A stretch of DNA of 64,000 nucleotides from Desulfosporosinus acididurans (GCF_001029285.1 NZ_LDZY01000013.1:1-64000), one strand, 5' to 3'. Positions 18,296 to 26,507 are shown, counted from the stretch's first letter. The notes: generated by a model from the sequence alone, not told the origin. Made by a program: numbers and translations.

Positions 18296-18547
18296 GTGTC
18301 TTATATTCTAACGTTTGCCAACACACATGCGGCTATTTTTGCTGAAAAGGCGTTTTTACAGGCTGGGTACTCGGTAGGGGTAATGCCATTGCCATCCGGC
18401 ATCAAAGCTGGATGCGGCATTGCGCTTCGGGTAGATGATTATATTGCGTCAAGCGAATTTTTGAAAAAGAATAACATAATTGTAGCAGCTGTCTATCAAA
18501 CATCGGCAAATGCACATGAGACTGTGTACAGCGAGGTAGTGCTGTAG
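18296..18547 (+). CDS. DUF3343 protein (putative Se/S carrier-like)
   Basis: An 83-residue protein beginning at GTG 18296 after AGGAGGG, 10 bases behind yedF. It has the DUF3343 pattern: ILTFANTHAAIFAEKAF, then PLPSGIKAGCGIALRV with the conserved single Cys. Proteins of this family accompany yedF and the class V desulfurase and are proposed to carry sulfur or selenium. A paralogue of equal length lies at 19293-19544. Confidence 0.85.
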   Translation: MSYILTFANTHAAIFAEKAFLQAGYSVGVMPLPSGIKAGCGIALRVDDYIASSEFLKKNNIIVAAVYQTSANAHETVYSEVVL

Positions 18548-18566
18548 ATATGTTTTAGGCGAGACA

Positions 18567-18690
18567 AGTGAACTCGTTCAACTAAAGCCGAACAACGGGG
18601 CTTCGGTGACGAAAGTGTTCTGTGGACAGTTTCGCCGAAAGCGCTTAGCCAATAACAAATGCTATCGGGCTGAAGAATGGGCCCGGACAT
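18567..18690 (-). repeat. IS200/IS605-like short element, copy F (left end lost)
   Basis: Read on the minus strand it ends in the family's right-end hairpin (GTTCGGCTTTAGTTGAAC) plus GAGTTCACT. Inside, it shares about 30 nearly identical bases with copy D (GATAGCATTTGTTATTGGCT and the following AAGCGCTTTC). The left-end hairpin is missing. It lies directly behind the selD operon. Confidence 0.7.
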
Positions 18691-18710
18691 TAAAAAATTT
18701 CAAAAAGGAC

Positions 18711-18740
18711 TAGACATATTAGTTGTAAATGGATTATAAT
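18711..18740 (+). promoter_or_regulatory. Promoter of the tRNA cluster
   Basis: TAGACA (-35) and TATAAT (-10) with an 18-bp spacer, about 80 bases before tRNA-Gln. Confidence 0.6.
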
Positions 18741-18820
18741 AAAGTCCGTGACATAATCCAATTCAAATGATTATGCATAACGTAATGATGATGTCTGTTG
18801 GATTTAAAGGCATCTAGTAT

Positions 18821-18894
18821 TCCGGGATTGTGTAGTGGTAGCACGTGTGACTCTGAATCACATAGCCTAGGTTCGAATCCTAGTCCCGGAGCCA
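18821..18894 (+). tRNA. tRNA-Gln (anticodon CTG)
   Basis: Acceptor arms TCCGGGA / TCCCGGA, anticodon stem TGTGA / TCACA with loop CTCTGAA, T-arm with GGTTCGAATCC, discriminator G, and an encoded CCA. It reads CAG. First of three tRNAs in a row. Confidence 0.95.
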
Positions 18895-18900
18895 AATTAC

Positions 18901-18976
18901 GGCCCCATAGTCAAGAGGCCTAAGACGCTGCCCTCTCAAGGCGGAAACACGGGTTCGAATCCCGTTGGGGCTACCA
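18901..18976 (+). tRNA. tRNA-Glu (anticodon CTC)
   Basis: Acceptor GGCCCCA / TGGGGCT (one G-U pair), anticodon loop CTCTCAA, T-loop GGTTCGAATCC, and an encoded CCA. It reads GAG. Confidence 0.95.
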
Positions 18977-18982
18977 ATTTAC

Positions 18983-19058
18983 GCGCCACTAGCTCAGCTG
19001 GTAGAGCATCCGACTCTTAATCGGCAGGTCCGCGGTTCGATCCCGCGGTGGCGCACCA
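18983..19058 (+). tRNA. tRNA-Lys (anticodon CTT)
   Basis: Acceptor GCGCCAC / GTGGCGC, D-arm AGCTCAGCTGGTAGAGC, anticodon loop CTCTTAA, T-loop GGTTCGATCCC, and an encoded CCA. It reads AAG. Confidence 0.95.
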
Positions 19059-19070
19059 GAGGAATGTATT

Positions 19071-19098
19071 ATCCCGCAAGTAATTGCGGGATTTTTTG
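19071..19098 (+). terminator. Intrinsic terminator of the tRNA cluster
   Basis: ATCCCGCAA / TTGCGGGAT stem followed by TTTTTT. Confidence 0.88.
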
Positions 19099-19109
19099 CG
19101 TCACAAATA

Positions 19110-19290
19110 TTACAAAGTATTTAAACTTCGCCGGATACAATCGATGACTTTGAAAACTTCCTTTTCTATGTCGAAATGGCTAAAGCCGAAACGTACGGTT
19201 CCGTGTGGAAAAGTATCCAAAACCCTATGTGTTTTCCCTTCAAATACTTTATTGACGTCAGAGCAGCAGATACTTCGCGATCAGACCAGC
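19110..19290 (-). pseudogene. C-terminal remnant of a second class V aminotransferase/cysteine desulfurase
   Basis: On the minus strand, 19229 to 19110 reads HRVLDTFPHGTVRFGFSHFD, then IEKEVFKVIDCIRRSL and a stop. This is the C-terminal end of the same family as the gene at 15474-16580 (compare GSVRFSFSHFNTQEE). The upstream 60 bases are degenerate with stops. It lies just behind the second DUF3343 gene on the same strand, so a former DUF3343-desulfurase unit has decayed here. Confidence 0.78.
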
Positions 19291-19292
19291 TG

Positions 19293-19544
19293 TTAGTGAC
19301 TTTTGGCGTACTTTAAAATATACTGATTGCTTTTAATATTGTATAGTTGTTTAATATCCTGGATTAACAACATACTCAAATCTCCTTTATAGTAAAACTC
19401 CACTCCTACTGCGCAACTTGTGCTAATATTTCTGGGTACTGGCTTAACTTCTGCCACTATGTTATTGTTACGCAAAAACCTATTAAATCTTATTGCCCCA
19501 GAAGTGGTGAAAAATATTGCAAAATATAGTTCGCTTGATTCCAT
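19293..19544 (-). CDS. Second DUF3343 protein
   Basis: 83 residues from the ATG at 19544, which follows AAGGAGAC. The DUF3343 pattern is clear: YFAIFFTTSGAIRFNRFLR, then VKPVPRNISTSCAVGVEFYY with the conserved Cys. It is as long as the copy at 18296-18547 but diverged and more AT-rich. Its usual desulfurase partner is only a remnant, so this copy may be active or in early decay. Confidence 0.75.
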   Translation of the reverse strand: MESSELYFAIFFTTSGAIRFNRFLRNNNIVAEVKPVPRNISTSCAVGVEFYYKGDLSMLLIQDIKQLYNIKSNQYILKYAKSH

Positions 19545-19963
19545 TTTGAGAAGTCTCCTTCTAGCAAAGTCTTTAAGTGCGTTATAAATATTGAAACGTG
19601 AACTCATTAGGAAATGATTATTACACTATATAAATATGTAGATCTTTTCGGACTGGAACCATATTAAAAATAATATTACTGTTCTAATTTCAAAAATGAT
19701 AAACAACAAACTGAATTATACAGGCAGAAACTATTGGACAGAGTAAGAGGTATGGAAATGGAAAATAAAAAAACAACAACAGGAAGAATTATTATAGCAG
19801 TTGGGAAAAACTCTGATTAGCGTTGTTGGAATTTTCATAATAAATATTCGAGAAAGACTAGCTTATAAAGTTTTGAAAGGCTATAATAAGTTCTATAAGT
19901 TAAATCAAATGACAATACATAATGATTATGTTATGATTGATTATGAATGAGGAGTGAGACATT
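19545..19963. other. AT-rich stretch upstream of the formate dehydrogenase gene
   Basis: No confident gene. An open frame from TTG 19801 to TGA 19950 encodes 49 residues with a short hydrophobic part (LGKTLISVVGIFIINIRERL). A peptide in another frame (MEMENKKTTTGRIIIAV, from about 19752) would join it by a one-base shift, suggesting a frameshifted small membrane-protein gene. The TGA lies next to the ribosome site of the dehydrogenase gene. Confidence 0.35.
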
Positions 19964-22645
19964 TTGGAGTGGTTTACTTTAACCATTGATGGACGAGAAG
20001 TCAGTGTCCCAAAAGGAACGACTGTGCTTGAAGCCTGTCGGATGCATGATATCTCAATTCCGACCTTGTGTCATGACCCGGAACTCACCTCTGCTGGTGC
20101 TTGTCGTTTGTGTATCGTCCAAATTGAAGGGATGCGTAATCTTCCCCCATCTTGTGTGACTCAGGTTGCCCAAGGCATGGCCGTTCAAACTCAAAATTCC
20201 AAAGTTCGGGCAGCCCGCAAAACAATTCTGGAACTGTTAGTAGCGAATCATCCGTTAGATTGTATGACATGCCAGAGGATGGGAAACTGCTCCTTAGCCC
20301 AATATGCTTATGAATATGGTGTCACCGGAACGCTTTATCAAGGCGAGCGTCGTAATCTTTCTGTGGACGAAGGGAATCCCTTCATTTTAAGAGACCCCAA
20401 TAAATGCATCTTGTGCGGTAAATGCATTCGGGCGTGTGATGAGATCCAAGGACGGAGCGTTTTGGATTTCTCTTTCCGTGGTTTTGATACCCAAGTTGGT
20501 CCGGCGTTTAATCTTCCCTATCACGAATCCGATTGCGTCTTCTGTGGTTCCTGCGTCTCTGTCTGTCCGGTCGGAGCGTTAACCGAAAAGAAGATGGCCG
20601 GCAAGGGGCGTCCCTGGGATGTTACGAAAGTTCAAACCACTTGCCCATTTTGTGGGACAGGCTGCAACTTCGATCTTAATGTGAAAGACGGTAAAGTCAT
20701 TGGTGTAACCTCAAACCCCAATGCCCCGGTTAATGGTAAAGCCTTATGTGTCAAAGGGCGGTTCGGGATGGATATGATTTACAGCCAAAACCGTTTAACA
20801 ACACCTTTAATACGAAAAGAGGGGGTATTAGTTCCTGCAGAATGGGATGAGGCCTTAGATTTAGTAGCGAAAAAGTTTCGGGAAATTAAAGACAATTATG
20901 GAGCGAACGCCCTTGCTGCTTTAAGTTCAGCTCATTGCACGAACGAAGAAAATTACCTCATGCAAAAGTTCATGCGTGCGGTTATCGGGACTAACAATAT
21001 CGATCACTGCGCCAGAGTCTGTCACGCCCCTACCGTAGCTGGTCTGGCGGTTTCGTTTGGTTCAGGAGCCTCAACGAATTCCTTTAACGAAATTCCGGAT
21101 GCCAAAGTCATGTTTGTTATTGGGGCAAACCCTACAGAAGCTCATCCTGTCGTTGGAACAAAGATGAAACAAGCCTTAGCTAAAGGGGCAAAGCTTATTG
21201 TCGCCGATCCTCGTAAAATAGAACTGGCAGAGGGTTCGGATCTATGGCTTAGACTTCGCCCTGGGACGGATGTTGCTCTCATTAATGGTATCATGAACAT
21301 TATTCTAGCTAATGGTTGGGAAGATCGTTCGTTCATTGAAAAACGTACGGAGGGGTTTGAAAAATTCCGCGAGAACCTTGAAAATTACCCGCCGGAAATA
21401 GTGAGTCAGCTCACTGGAGTTCCCGTGGAACAGCTTATAGAGGCTGCCAGAATCTATGCGACTGCTGAACGGGCCATGATTTTCTACACTTTAGGGATTA
21501 CCGAACACACAACGGGCACGGATAACGTGATGAGTTTGGCAAACCTTGCTATGCTAACGGGCAATGTGGGGAAGACGTATTCTGGCGTTAATCCCTTGCG
21601 CGGGCAAAATAATGTTCAAGGTTCTTGCGACATGGGTGCATTGCCTGGCGACTATCCAGGGTACCAGAAGGTTGTGAATCCAGAGGTGCAAAAGAAATTT
21701 GAAGAAGCATGGGGCGTAGCGCTAAGCCCAAATGTTGGACTCATGCTTCCTGATATGTTTCCGGCAGCCATTAACAAGGATTTACATGCTATGTATATTA
21801 TGGGCGAAGATCCGGTGGTTACCGATGCCGATGCCAATCATGTACGCAGGGGACTAGAATCCCTCGATTTCCTCGTAGTACAAGACATCTTTATGTCGGA
21901 GACCGCTAAAATGGCGGATGTTGTTCTGCCAGGAGCTAGTTTTGCAGAAAAGACCGGAACATTTACTAATGCCGAACGACGAATTCAAATGGTTAATCAA
22001 GCTATTCAGCCTATTAGTAATGCTAAAACTGATGGAGAAATCCTTTGTGAACTCGCCAACCGCATGGGATATCCGTTTTCCTATAATTCTTCAGCAGAAA
22101 TTATGCGGGAAGTGGCAAGGCTTACGCCTTTGTATGGAGGGGTTACACATGAGCGTCTTGGGACGCAAGGCCTGCAGTGGCCGGTACCAACCCTTGAACA
22201 TCCCGGGAGCAAGGTCTTACACCAAGAAACATTCTCGCGCGGTAAAGGAATCTTTATGGCAATTTCCTATCAGGAGGCTAACGAATTGCCTGATGAACAG
22301 TACCCGTTCCTACTCAGCACAGGCCGTAAACTTTCTCATTATAATGTTTTCACACAGAACTCAGAAGCACTCGACAGCTATTCTCCGGAAGAATTAGCAG
22401 AGATTAATCCGTTGGATGCTGAAAGGCTGGGTGTTGAAGATGGGGAACGAGTAAAAGTGACTTCCCGACGAGGGGAACTAGAAACAAAGATTCAAATAAC
22501 GGATCGTGTTCCATCTGGTATAGTCTTTATGACGTTTCATTATATGGAGACGCCTACTAATGTCTTAACCAATGGAGCTTCTGATAAAGTTTCCAAAACC
22601 TACGAATATAAGACCTGTGGCGTAAATCTTACAAAGATTGGTTAA
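19964..22645 (+). CDS. fdhA: Formate dehydrogenase, molybdopterin alpha subunit with ferredoxin-type N-terminus
   Basis: Oxidises formate to CO2 (or the reverse) at a bis-MGD Mo/W centre. Residues 1-80 form a [2Fe-2S] domain (PTLCHDPELTSAGACRLCIV). A NuoG-like Cys-rich segment follows (NHPLDCMTCQRMGNCSLAQY), then two [4Fe-4S] motifs (CILCGKCIRACDEIQG and CVFCGSCVSVCPVGAL). The catalytic domain begins CPFCGTGCNFDL, and the active-site residue is Cys near 352 in DHCARVCHAPTVAG, so this is the non-selenium form. 893 residues. TTG start after GAGGAGTGAG. NuoE/F-like partners are not adjacent. Confidence 0.93.
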   Translation: MEWFTLTIDGREVSVPKGTTVLEACRMHDISIPTLCHDPELTSAGACRLCIVQIEGMRNLPPSCVTQVAQGMAVQTQNSKVRAARKTILELLVANHPLDCMTCQRMGNCSLAQYAYEYGVTGTLYQGERRNLSVDEGNPFILRDPNKCILCGKCIRACDEIQGRSVLDFSFRGFDTQVGPAFNLPYHESDCVFCGSCVSVCPVGALTEKKMAGKGRPWDVTKVQTTCPFCGTGCNFDLNVKDGKVIGVTSNPNAPVNGKALCVKGRFGMDMIYSQNRLTTPLIRKEGVLVPAEWDEALDLVAKKFREIKDNYGANALAALSSAHCTNEENYLMQKFMRAVIGTNNIDHCARVCHAPTVAGLAVSFGSGASTNSFNEIPDAKVMFVIGANPTEAHPVVGTKMKQALAKGAKLIVADPRKIELAEGSDLWLRLRPGTDVALINGIMNIILANGWEDRSFIEKRTEGFEKFRENLENYPPEIVSQLTGVPVEQLIEAARIYATAERAMIFYTLGITEHTTGTDNVMSLANLAMLTGNVGKTYSGVNPLRGQNNVQGSCDMGALPGDYPGYQKVVNPEVQKKFEEAWGVALSPNVGLMLPDMFPAAINKDLHAMYIMGEDPVVTDADANHVRRGLESLDFLVVQDIFMSETAKMADVVLPGASFAEKTGTFTNAERRIQMVNQAIQPISNAKTDGEILCELANRMGYPFSYNSSAEIMREVARLTPLYGGVTHERLGTQGLQWPVPTLEHPGSKVLHQETFSRGKGIFMAISYQEANELPDEQYPFLLSTGRKLSHYNVFTQNSEALDSYSPEELAEINPLDAERLGVEDGERVKVTSRRGELETKIQITDRVPSGIVFMTFHYMETPTNVLTNGASDKVSKTYEYKTCGVNLTKIG

Positions 22646-22692
22646 ATCAAAAGTGTAAAATTTGAATATAGTTTAAAAAGGAGTGACGCTAG

Positions 22693-23034
22693 ATGGTTAA
22701 AATAACTGAACTTGCGGCCCAAAAAGTTAAAGAAATTCTAAAAGCTCAAAACCAAGAAAATTCATCTCTCCGTCTTTATCTTGCGGGGATGGGTTGCAGC
22801 GGTCCTAATTTCGGCATGGCTCTGGATGATTCGAAAACAGATGAGGATATTCTGGACGAAGAATACGGTGTTTCAATACTCATAGAGAAGAAACTCTCTA
22901 ATTATCTAGAAGGAGCCGTCATAGACTATATGGAGACGGAAACCGGCGGAGGCTTTGAAATACGTCCGGCAAAACCTTTTAATGGCGGAGGATGTGACAG
23001 CGGTTGCTGCGGAGGATGCGGCGGCAGTTGTTAA
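22693..23034 (+). CDS. HesB/IscA-like protein with Cys-rich tail
   Basis: 113 residues, A-type iron-sulfur carrier fold (KITELAAQKVKEILKAQN, then LRLYLAGMGCSGPNFGMALD). The usual C-terminal CGC motif is replaced by a Gly/Cys-rich tail, GGGCDSGCCGGCGGSC, that could bind metal or a cluster. Clostridial relatives are sometimes selenoproteins; here the internal position is Cys (GMGCSGP). It lies 47 bases behind the formate dehydrogenase gene and could help its cluster assembly. Confidence 0.82.
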   Translation: MVKITELAAQKVKEILKAQNQENSSLRLYLAGMGCSGPNFGMALDDSKTDEDILDEEYGVSILIEKKLSNYLEGAVIDYMETETGGGFEIRPAKPFNGGGCDSGCCGGCGGSC

Positions 23035-23041
23035 TACTGAA

Positions 23042-23079
23042 ATTGCGCTACCAGCTCAGCTGGTAGCGCAATGTTTTTT
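23042..23079 (+). terminator. Perfect-palindrome terminator
   Basis: A 15-bp perfect stem around a single central base (ATTGCGCTACCAGCT / AGCTGGTAGCGCAAT), followed by GTTTTTT. The core AGCTCAGCTGGTAG equals part of the tRNA-Lys D-arm. Confidence 0.85.
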
Positions 23080-23095
23080 AGATGAGGAAAGATAA

Positions 23096-25465
23096 TTAGC
23101 TCAATATGTTAATTTCGTTCATGTACGATGCTGCAGATGTTTGGGCCGAATTGGATATTGTGATTACATCATAGTCGTAAGCATCCCAATCTGTTGGAGC
23201 AGTGCCAACGGTGTAGGTAAGAACCGCTTTGCCGCTGGAGTCGAGGGTTACAGCAACAGGCGTAGTGCTGATATTCTTTCCACTCGCAGCAAGCGTTCCT
23301 TTTTTATCAATAACACCAGGTGCAAATGTTACATAAGCTGTGCCGCTGGCTTTGACAGGGTTGCCTGAAGCATCAGTAGCTGTGATAATCAGGTTGTAAG
23401 TTTTTCCAGACTGAGCGTTCTTAATGGTCTGATTAACAAGTGTTTTGAATTCTGGAGAAGTAATTGTTTCAGGTGTGCTAATTGACAAGGAGTTAGTTCC
23501 AGCGTTATCGTCACTTTTAATCGTAATATTCATTGCCGCGGGGCTGCTTTTAACTTTACCAGCGGTTGTGGCGGTGTTGGAATTGGTATTCAAACCACCA
23601 AGTTGGTCTGGTGCCTCGCTTGATTGGAACAAGATTTGGTCTGATTTATACTGGACAATCTTCGCATTAAGAGCTTTTGCCAAGTTATCAATTGGCAGAT
23701 AAATGAAGCCAGTCCCATTTACGATTGGGGAGCCTAATTTCACAGGCTTTGTGTCAACCGTTACAGTGTCTCCATTGGACGGGATATTGACCAGATGGTT
23801 TCCATACATGAACCATACATTATTGCCACTTTGGTGCGGCTGAACATCCAGGCTCTGTTCAAGATCCCCAAGAGTCATGTAGAGCAGTCCGTTTTGTTTA
23901 AATGGTGCAATTTGTGCTGCCGGCTCGCCCGAATTTGGATTAAGGAACACAGGGGGGTTAGAATAGCCTTGGCTAAAGTCAAACATATCATTTAGAGAAC
24001 CTGCTTCAGCATCAAATGACCCGCCGCCAATGCGCCCGAGGTTCCAGTTATCCTCAACGAAACGGAGCACAGAGGATTGGTCGACAGTTGTATTAATGAC
24101 GGCGTTGTGCTTAGCATAGGGTGAAATTACAACCATCGGAAATCTTGGCCCATATCCTAAACGATCTTTTTCGCCATTTAAGGGAGCTTTAGTCCCTGCG
24201 TTATTTCCTTCTAACGCATCTACAGCCGGATCGTTCGATTGATTCACAATGGGAGGCATAACGTGATCATACCAGCCATCGGAGTCATCATAGCAGACAA
24301 AAATGGCGGTACTTTTCCAGCTTGGTAAAGATTCTAATTTATTGACGGTCTGAACAAGGAAGGTTTGTTCGTCAAGGGGATCCGAGTATTCGGGGTGTCC
24401 GTCTTGATAAGCAGGCGCCTTCAGGAAAGAGTAGTTTGGCAGGTTTCCGGCATCTGCTGCTGCCCAGAAATCAGTCATATCATATTGATGATTGGCCTGA
24501 TCATCTTGACCGATCGTGGTCGCAAAGGATGGCTTCTGGTGTTTGGTATTCGAAGTTGCTCCATAATATTGAAATGGTTCGTGGTGGGGGATATAGTCCG
24601 TCACTTCGTCTCCGTGAATGTTCTTATGCTGGGCTGCGGGGTTGTCGTATCCGCCAAAGAAACATCCCCAGGTGAGCCCTTTGGCATTCAATAAATCACC
24701 GACGTTTTTACCAGCCATGGAAATGGTTTTACCCTTGGAAGCATAATCGTAATACGGGTCTGAATCACCAATAACTGTGCCATTGCTGGTAACTGACTTC
24801 GGATAGTCTTTGGGTTGCAATTCCTTTCCGCCATTTGCCTGGTTGTTGCTATACACCGTGGCTCCCCCCGTCTCACCCGAAACAACATTGAGAGCTCCCG
24901 GGGTGGAAGGACCTAAGTCTGAGCCAAAGTAGCTGTCGTTCAAGGCAAAGTGCTGGGCATAATTCCAAAATGCGGTTACAGTATTTCCGCCAAAATAATC
25001 CATAACCGTTGGATCACCGTGCCCGTCATTTTCCACAAACTTGTCCATTAATCCGCCGTCAAATGACTTTTGTTCCGAAGTATAACCGTGATCCATATCT
25101 TTGGTCCAGGCCTGAGATCGGTCTAAACGTTGAGGATTCGCGCTGTTGGGGTTATTGGTCAATAAAGCAGCAGTCAGTCCATTAACAGTGGGAGTGCCTG
25201 GTGTTGCATAGAATGGAGGCTCGCCGTTTGGATTTTGTGCAACTGGGTATGTACCGAAATAATGGTCAAAGGACTCATTTTCATTGAAAATAACGACGAC
25301 GTGTTGGATCGGAGTATTTGCTTTTGCACCACTGATTACTTGTGTATTGTTCGGTGTCGAGGTTACATCTGCTAGTGCGGGCGGCACAGTGCCTGCTGTT
25401 ACTAGTGTGCCGATTAGGGCGGTACTTGCGAGAACAGTAAAGGCTCTTTTAATTATAACTTTCAT
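23096..25465 (-). CDS. Secreted phospholipase C / acid phosphatase family phosphoesterase
   Basis: Signal peptide (AFTVLASTALIGTLVTAG, cut near ALADVTS), then a phosphoesterase domain: HVVVIFNENESFDHYFGTYP, NDSYFGSDLGPSTPGALNV, FVCYDDSDGWYDHVMPP and RFPMVVISPYAKHN are hallmarks of the PLC/AcpA family. After about residue 510 comes a copper-amine-oxidase-N-like module (GFIYLPIDNLAKALNAKIVQ) and then an Ig-like or cadherin-like tail. 789 residues, longer than the bare enzyme because of the added wall- or surface-binding domains. PHO-box-like hexamers lie upstream, so phosphate starvation probably controls it. Confidence 0.88.
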   Translation of the reverse strand: MKVIIKRAFTVLASTALIGTLVTAGTVPPALADVTSTPNNTQVISGAKANTPIQHVVVIFNENESFDHYFGTYPVAQNPNGEPPFYATPGTPTVNGLTAALLTNNPNSANPQRLDRSQAWTKDMDHGYTSEQKSFDGGLMDKFVENDGHGDPTVMDYFGGNTVTAFWNYAQHFALNDSYFGSDLGPSTPGALNVVSGETGGATVYSNNQANGGKELQPKDYPKSVTSNGTVIGDSDPYYDYASKGKTISMAGKNVGDLLNAKGLTWGCFFGGYDNPAAQHKNIHGDEVTDYIPHHEPFQYYGATSNTKHQKPSFATTIGQDDQANHQYDMTDFWAAADAGNLPNYSFLKAPAYQDGHPEYSDPLDEQTFLVQTVNKLESLPSWKSTAIFVCYDDSDGWYDHVMPPIVNQSNDPAVDALEGNNAGTKAPLNGEKDRLGYGPRFPMVVISPYAKHNAVINTTVDQSSVLRFVEDNWNLGRIGGGSFDAEAGSLNDMFDFSQGYSNPPVFLNPNSGEPAAQIAPFKQNGLLYMTLGDLEQSLDVQPHQSGNNVWFMYGNHLVNIPSNGDTVTVDTKPVKLGSPIVNGTGFIYLPIDNLAKALNAKIVQYKSDQILFQSSEAPDQLGGLNTNSNTATTAGKVKSSPAAMNITIKSDDNAGTNSLSISTPETITSPEFKTLVNQTIKNAQSGKTYNLIITATDASGNPVKASGTAYVTFAPGVIDKKGTLAASGKNISTTPVAVTLDSSGKAVLTYTVGTAPTDWDAYDYDVITISNSAQTSAASYMNEINILS

Positions 25466-25550
25466 TAAATTGCGATCCCTCCTAAAATTAATGGTATTTT
25501 TTAATCAAAATATATCCTACTACATATTTGTAAAGGGACTCGGAAAATAA

Positions 25551-25588
25551 TGTTAAAATTCATTAACACAATGTAATAAATTTGTAAA
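25551..25588 (-). promoter_or_regulatory. Candidate PhoP (PHO-box) array for the phosphoesterase gene
   Basis: On the minus strand four hexamers close to the TT(A/T/C)A(C/T)A consensus occur at a near-helical period: TTTACA (25583-25588), ATTACA (25572-25577), TTAATG (25561-25566) and TTAACA (25551-25556), with spacings of 11, 11 and 10. An AT-rich -10-like region lies around 25513-25520 and the ribosome site AGGAGG precedes the gene. Confidence 0.55.
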
Positions 25589-25663
25589 ATACTCATTACA
25601 GATATTCAAGCTAGGCTGCTTTAATTTCCTAGACGATTGGGGAAGAGTGTCGCGTTATTAACA

Positions 25664-25715
25664 AAATCAAAGAGAGGAAAACCATTAAGTTGGTTTTCCT
25701 CTCTTTGATTTTTGA
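25664..25715. terminator. Long bidirectional terminator
   Basis: A 21-bp perfect stem (AAATCAAAGAGAGGAAAACC with A, and its complement) around a 6-base loop, with A/T tracts on both sides. Confidence 0.85.
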
Positions 25716-25770
25716 GGTTCTTATATTTATCATATGATTGGAAATAATCGAAACTTTAACGGTACCGAGT

Positions 25771-25954
25771 TTATCCAGTTTTTAAGACCCTCACTTCATG
25801 TGAGTGGGGGTGGGGCCTTCGTAAACTTCAGGTGGGGTAGAGCCCTCCTTCGCCGCTAAGTATTCCTATTGGGAAAGGCGGCTCGTCAATAATGTCCATT
25901 GGACATTATTGTATCTGAAGCCCTGATGTTCAGCTTTAGCTGAACGAGTTCACT
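25771..25954 (+). repeat. IS200/IS605-like short element, copy A (longest)
   Basis: Starts TTATCCAG with TAAGACCCTCACTT, followed by the left hairpin, the middle box GTAAACTTCAGGTGGGGTAG, and a perfect inner inverted repeat (CAATAATGTCCA either side of T, 25887-25911). It ends with GTTCAGCTTTAGCTGAAC and GAGTTCACT. It contains no ORF. Its last bases form the stop codon of the minus-strand flavoprotein gene. Confidence 0.75.
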
Positions 25955-26507
25955 CAATGTAAATTGCTTTTCCTGCTTCATAAGCCTTTACTAAAAGTTC
26001 TTTATTATTAGCTGCAGTACTGGGGTCGTTGCCGCCTGTAAGTAAAATAGTATTAACTACATTTAAGCCAAACATTTTAAGCATGGATTCATTGGTTTGA
26101 AAGGATGTTTGAAAAGCTTGTGCGTTTGGATTTCCTTGAGAATATACCATAATCAAGTTTTTAACAGCGTACCTGGGCTTGTGGTTTTCATCAAACAAGC
26201 CGCAGAGTCTATCCCATAACAATTTCATTTGTGCTGAGACATGCCAAAGATATACGGGTGACCCGAAAACCACAACATCGGCATCGATAATATAGTTAAA
26301 CATGTTCTGAAAATCGTCTTGCATGACACAGTGTCCAGTTTTGCGACAAGCAAGACAGCCTTGACAGGGTTTAATGTTCATATCATATAGGTTAAAAATA
26401 TTTGTTTCGGCACCAGCATCCTGTGCTCCCCTAATAACCTCTTTAACAAGAGTGACCGTATTGCCATTTTTTCTTGGACTCCCCATAAAAGCAACCACTT
26501 TTTTCAT
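25950..26507 (-). CDS. Iron-sulfur flavoprotein / NADPH-dependent FMN reductase family
   Basis: 185 residues with MGSPRKNGNTVTL for FMN phosphate, CQGCLACRKTGHC (C-x2-C-x2-C-x5-C, a cluster motif) and FGSPVYLWHVSAQMKLLWDR. It is related to the gene at 12708-13379 but not a close copy. The stop codon TGA lies in the right end of repeat copy A, so the C-terminus may have been set by that insertion. It stands alone, with its own AT-rich upstream region. Confidence 0.87.
   Translation of the reverse strand: MKKVVAFMGSPRKNGNTVTLVKEVIRGAQDAGAETNIFNLYDMNIKPCQGCLACRKTGHCVMQDDFQNMFNYIIDADVVVFGSPVYLWHVSAQMKLLWDRLCGLFDENHKPRYAVKNLIMVYSQGNPNAQAFQTSFQTNESMLKMFGLNVVNTILLTGGNDPSTAANNKELLVKAYEAGKAIYIE

Noticed and set aside
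18983-19290. tRNA-Lys 3' end as an integration (att) site
   Set aside because: No integrase gene and no second copy of the tRNA 3' end was found nearby; the following sequence is a terminator and a desulfurase remnant.
20990-21040. Sec in the formate dehydrogenase active site
   Set aside because: The codon in ARVCHAP is TGT, so this is the Cys form.
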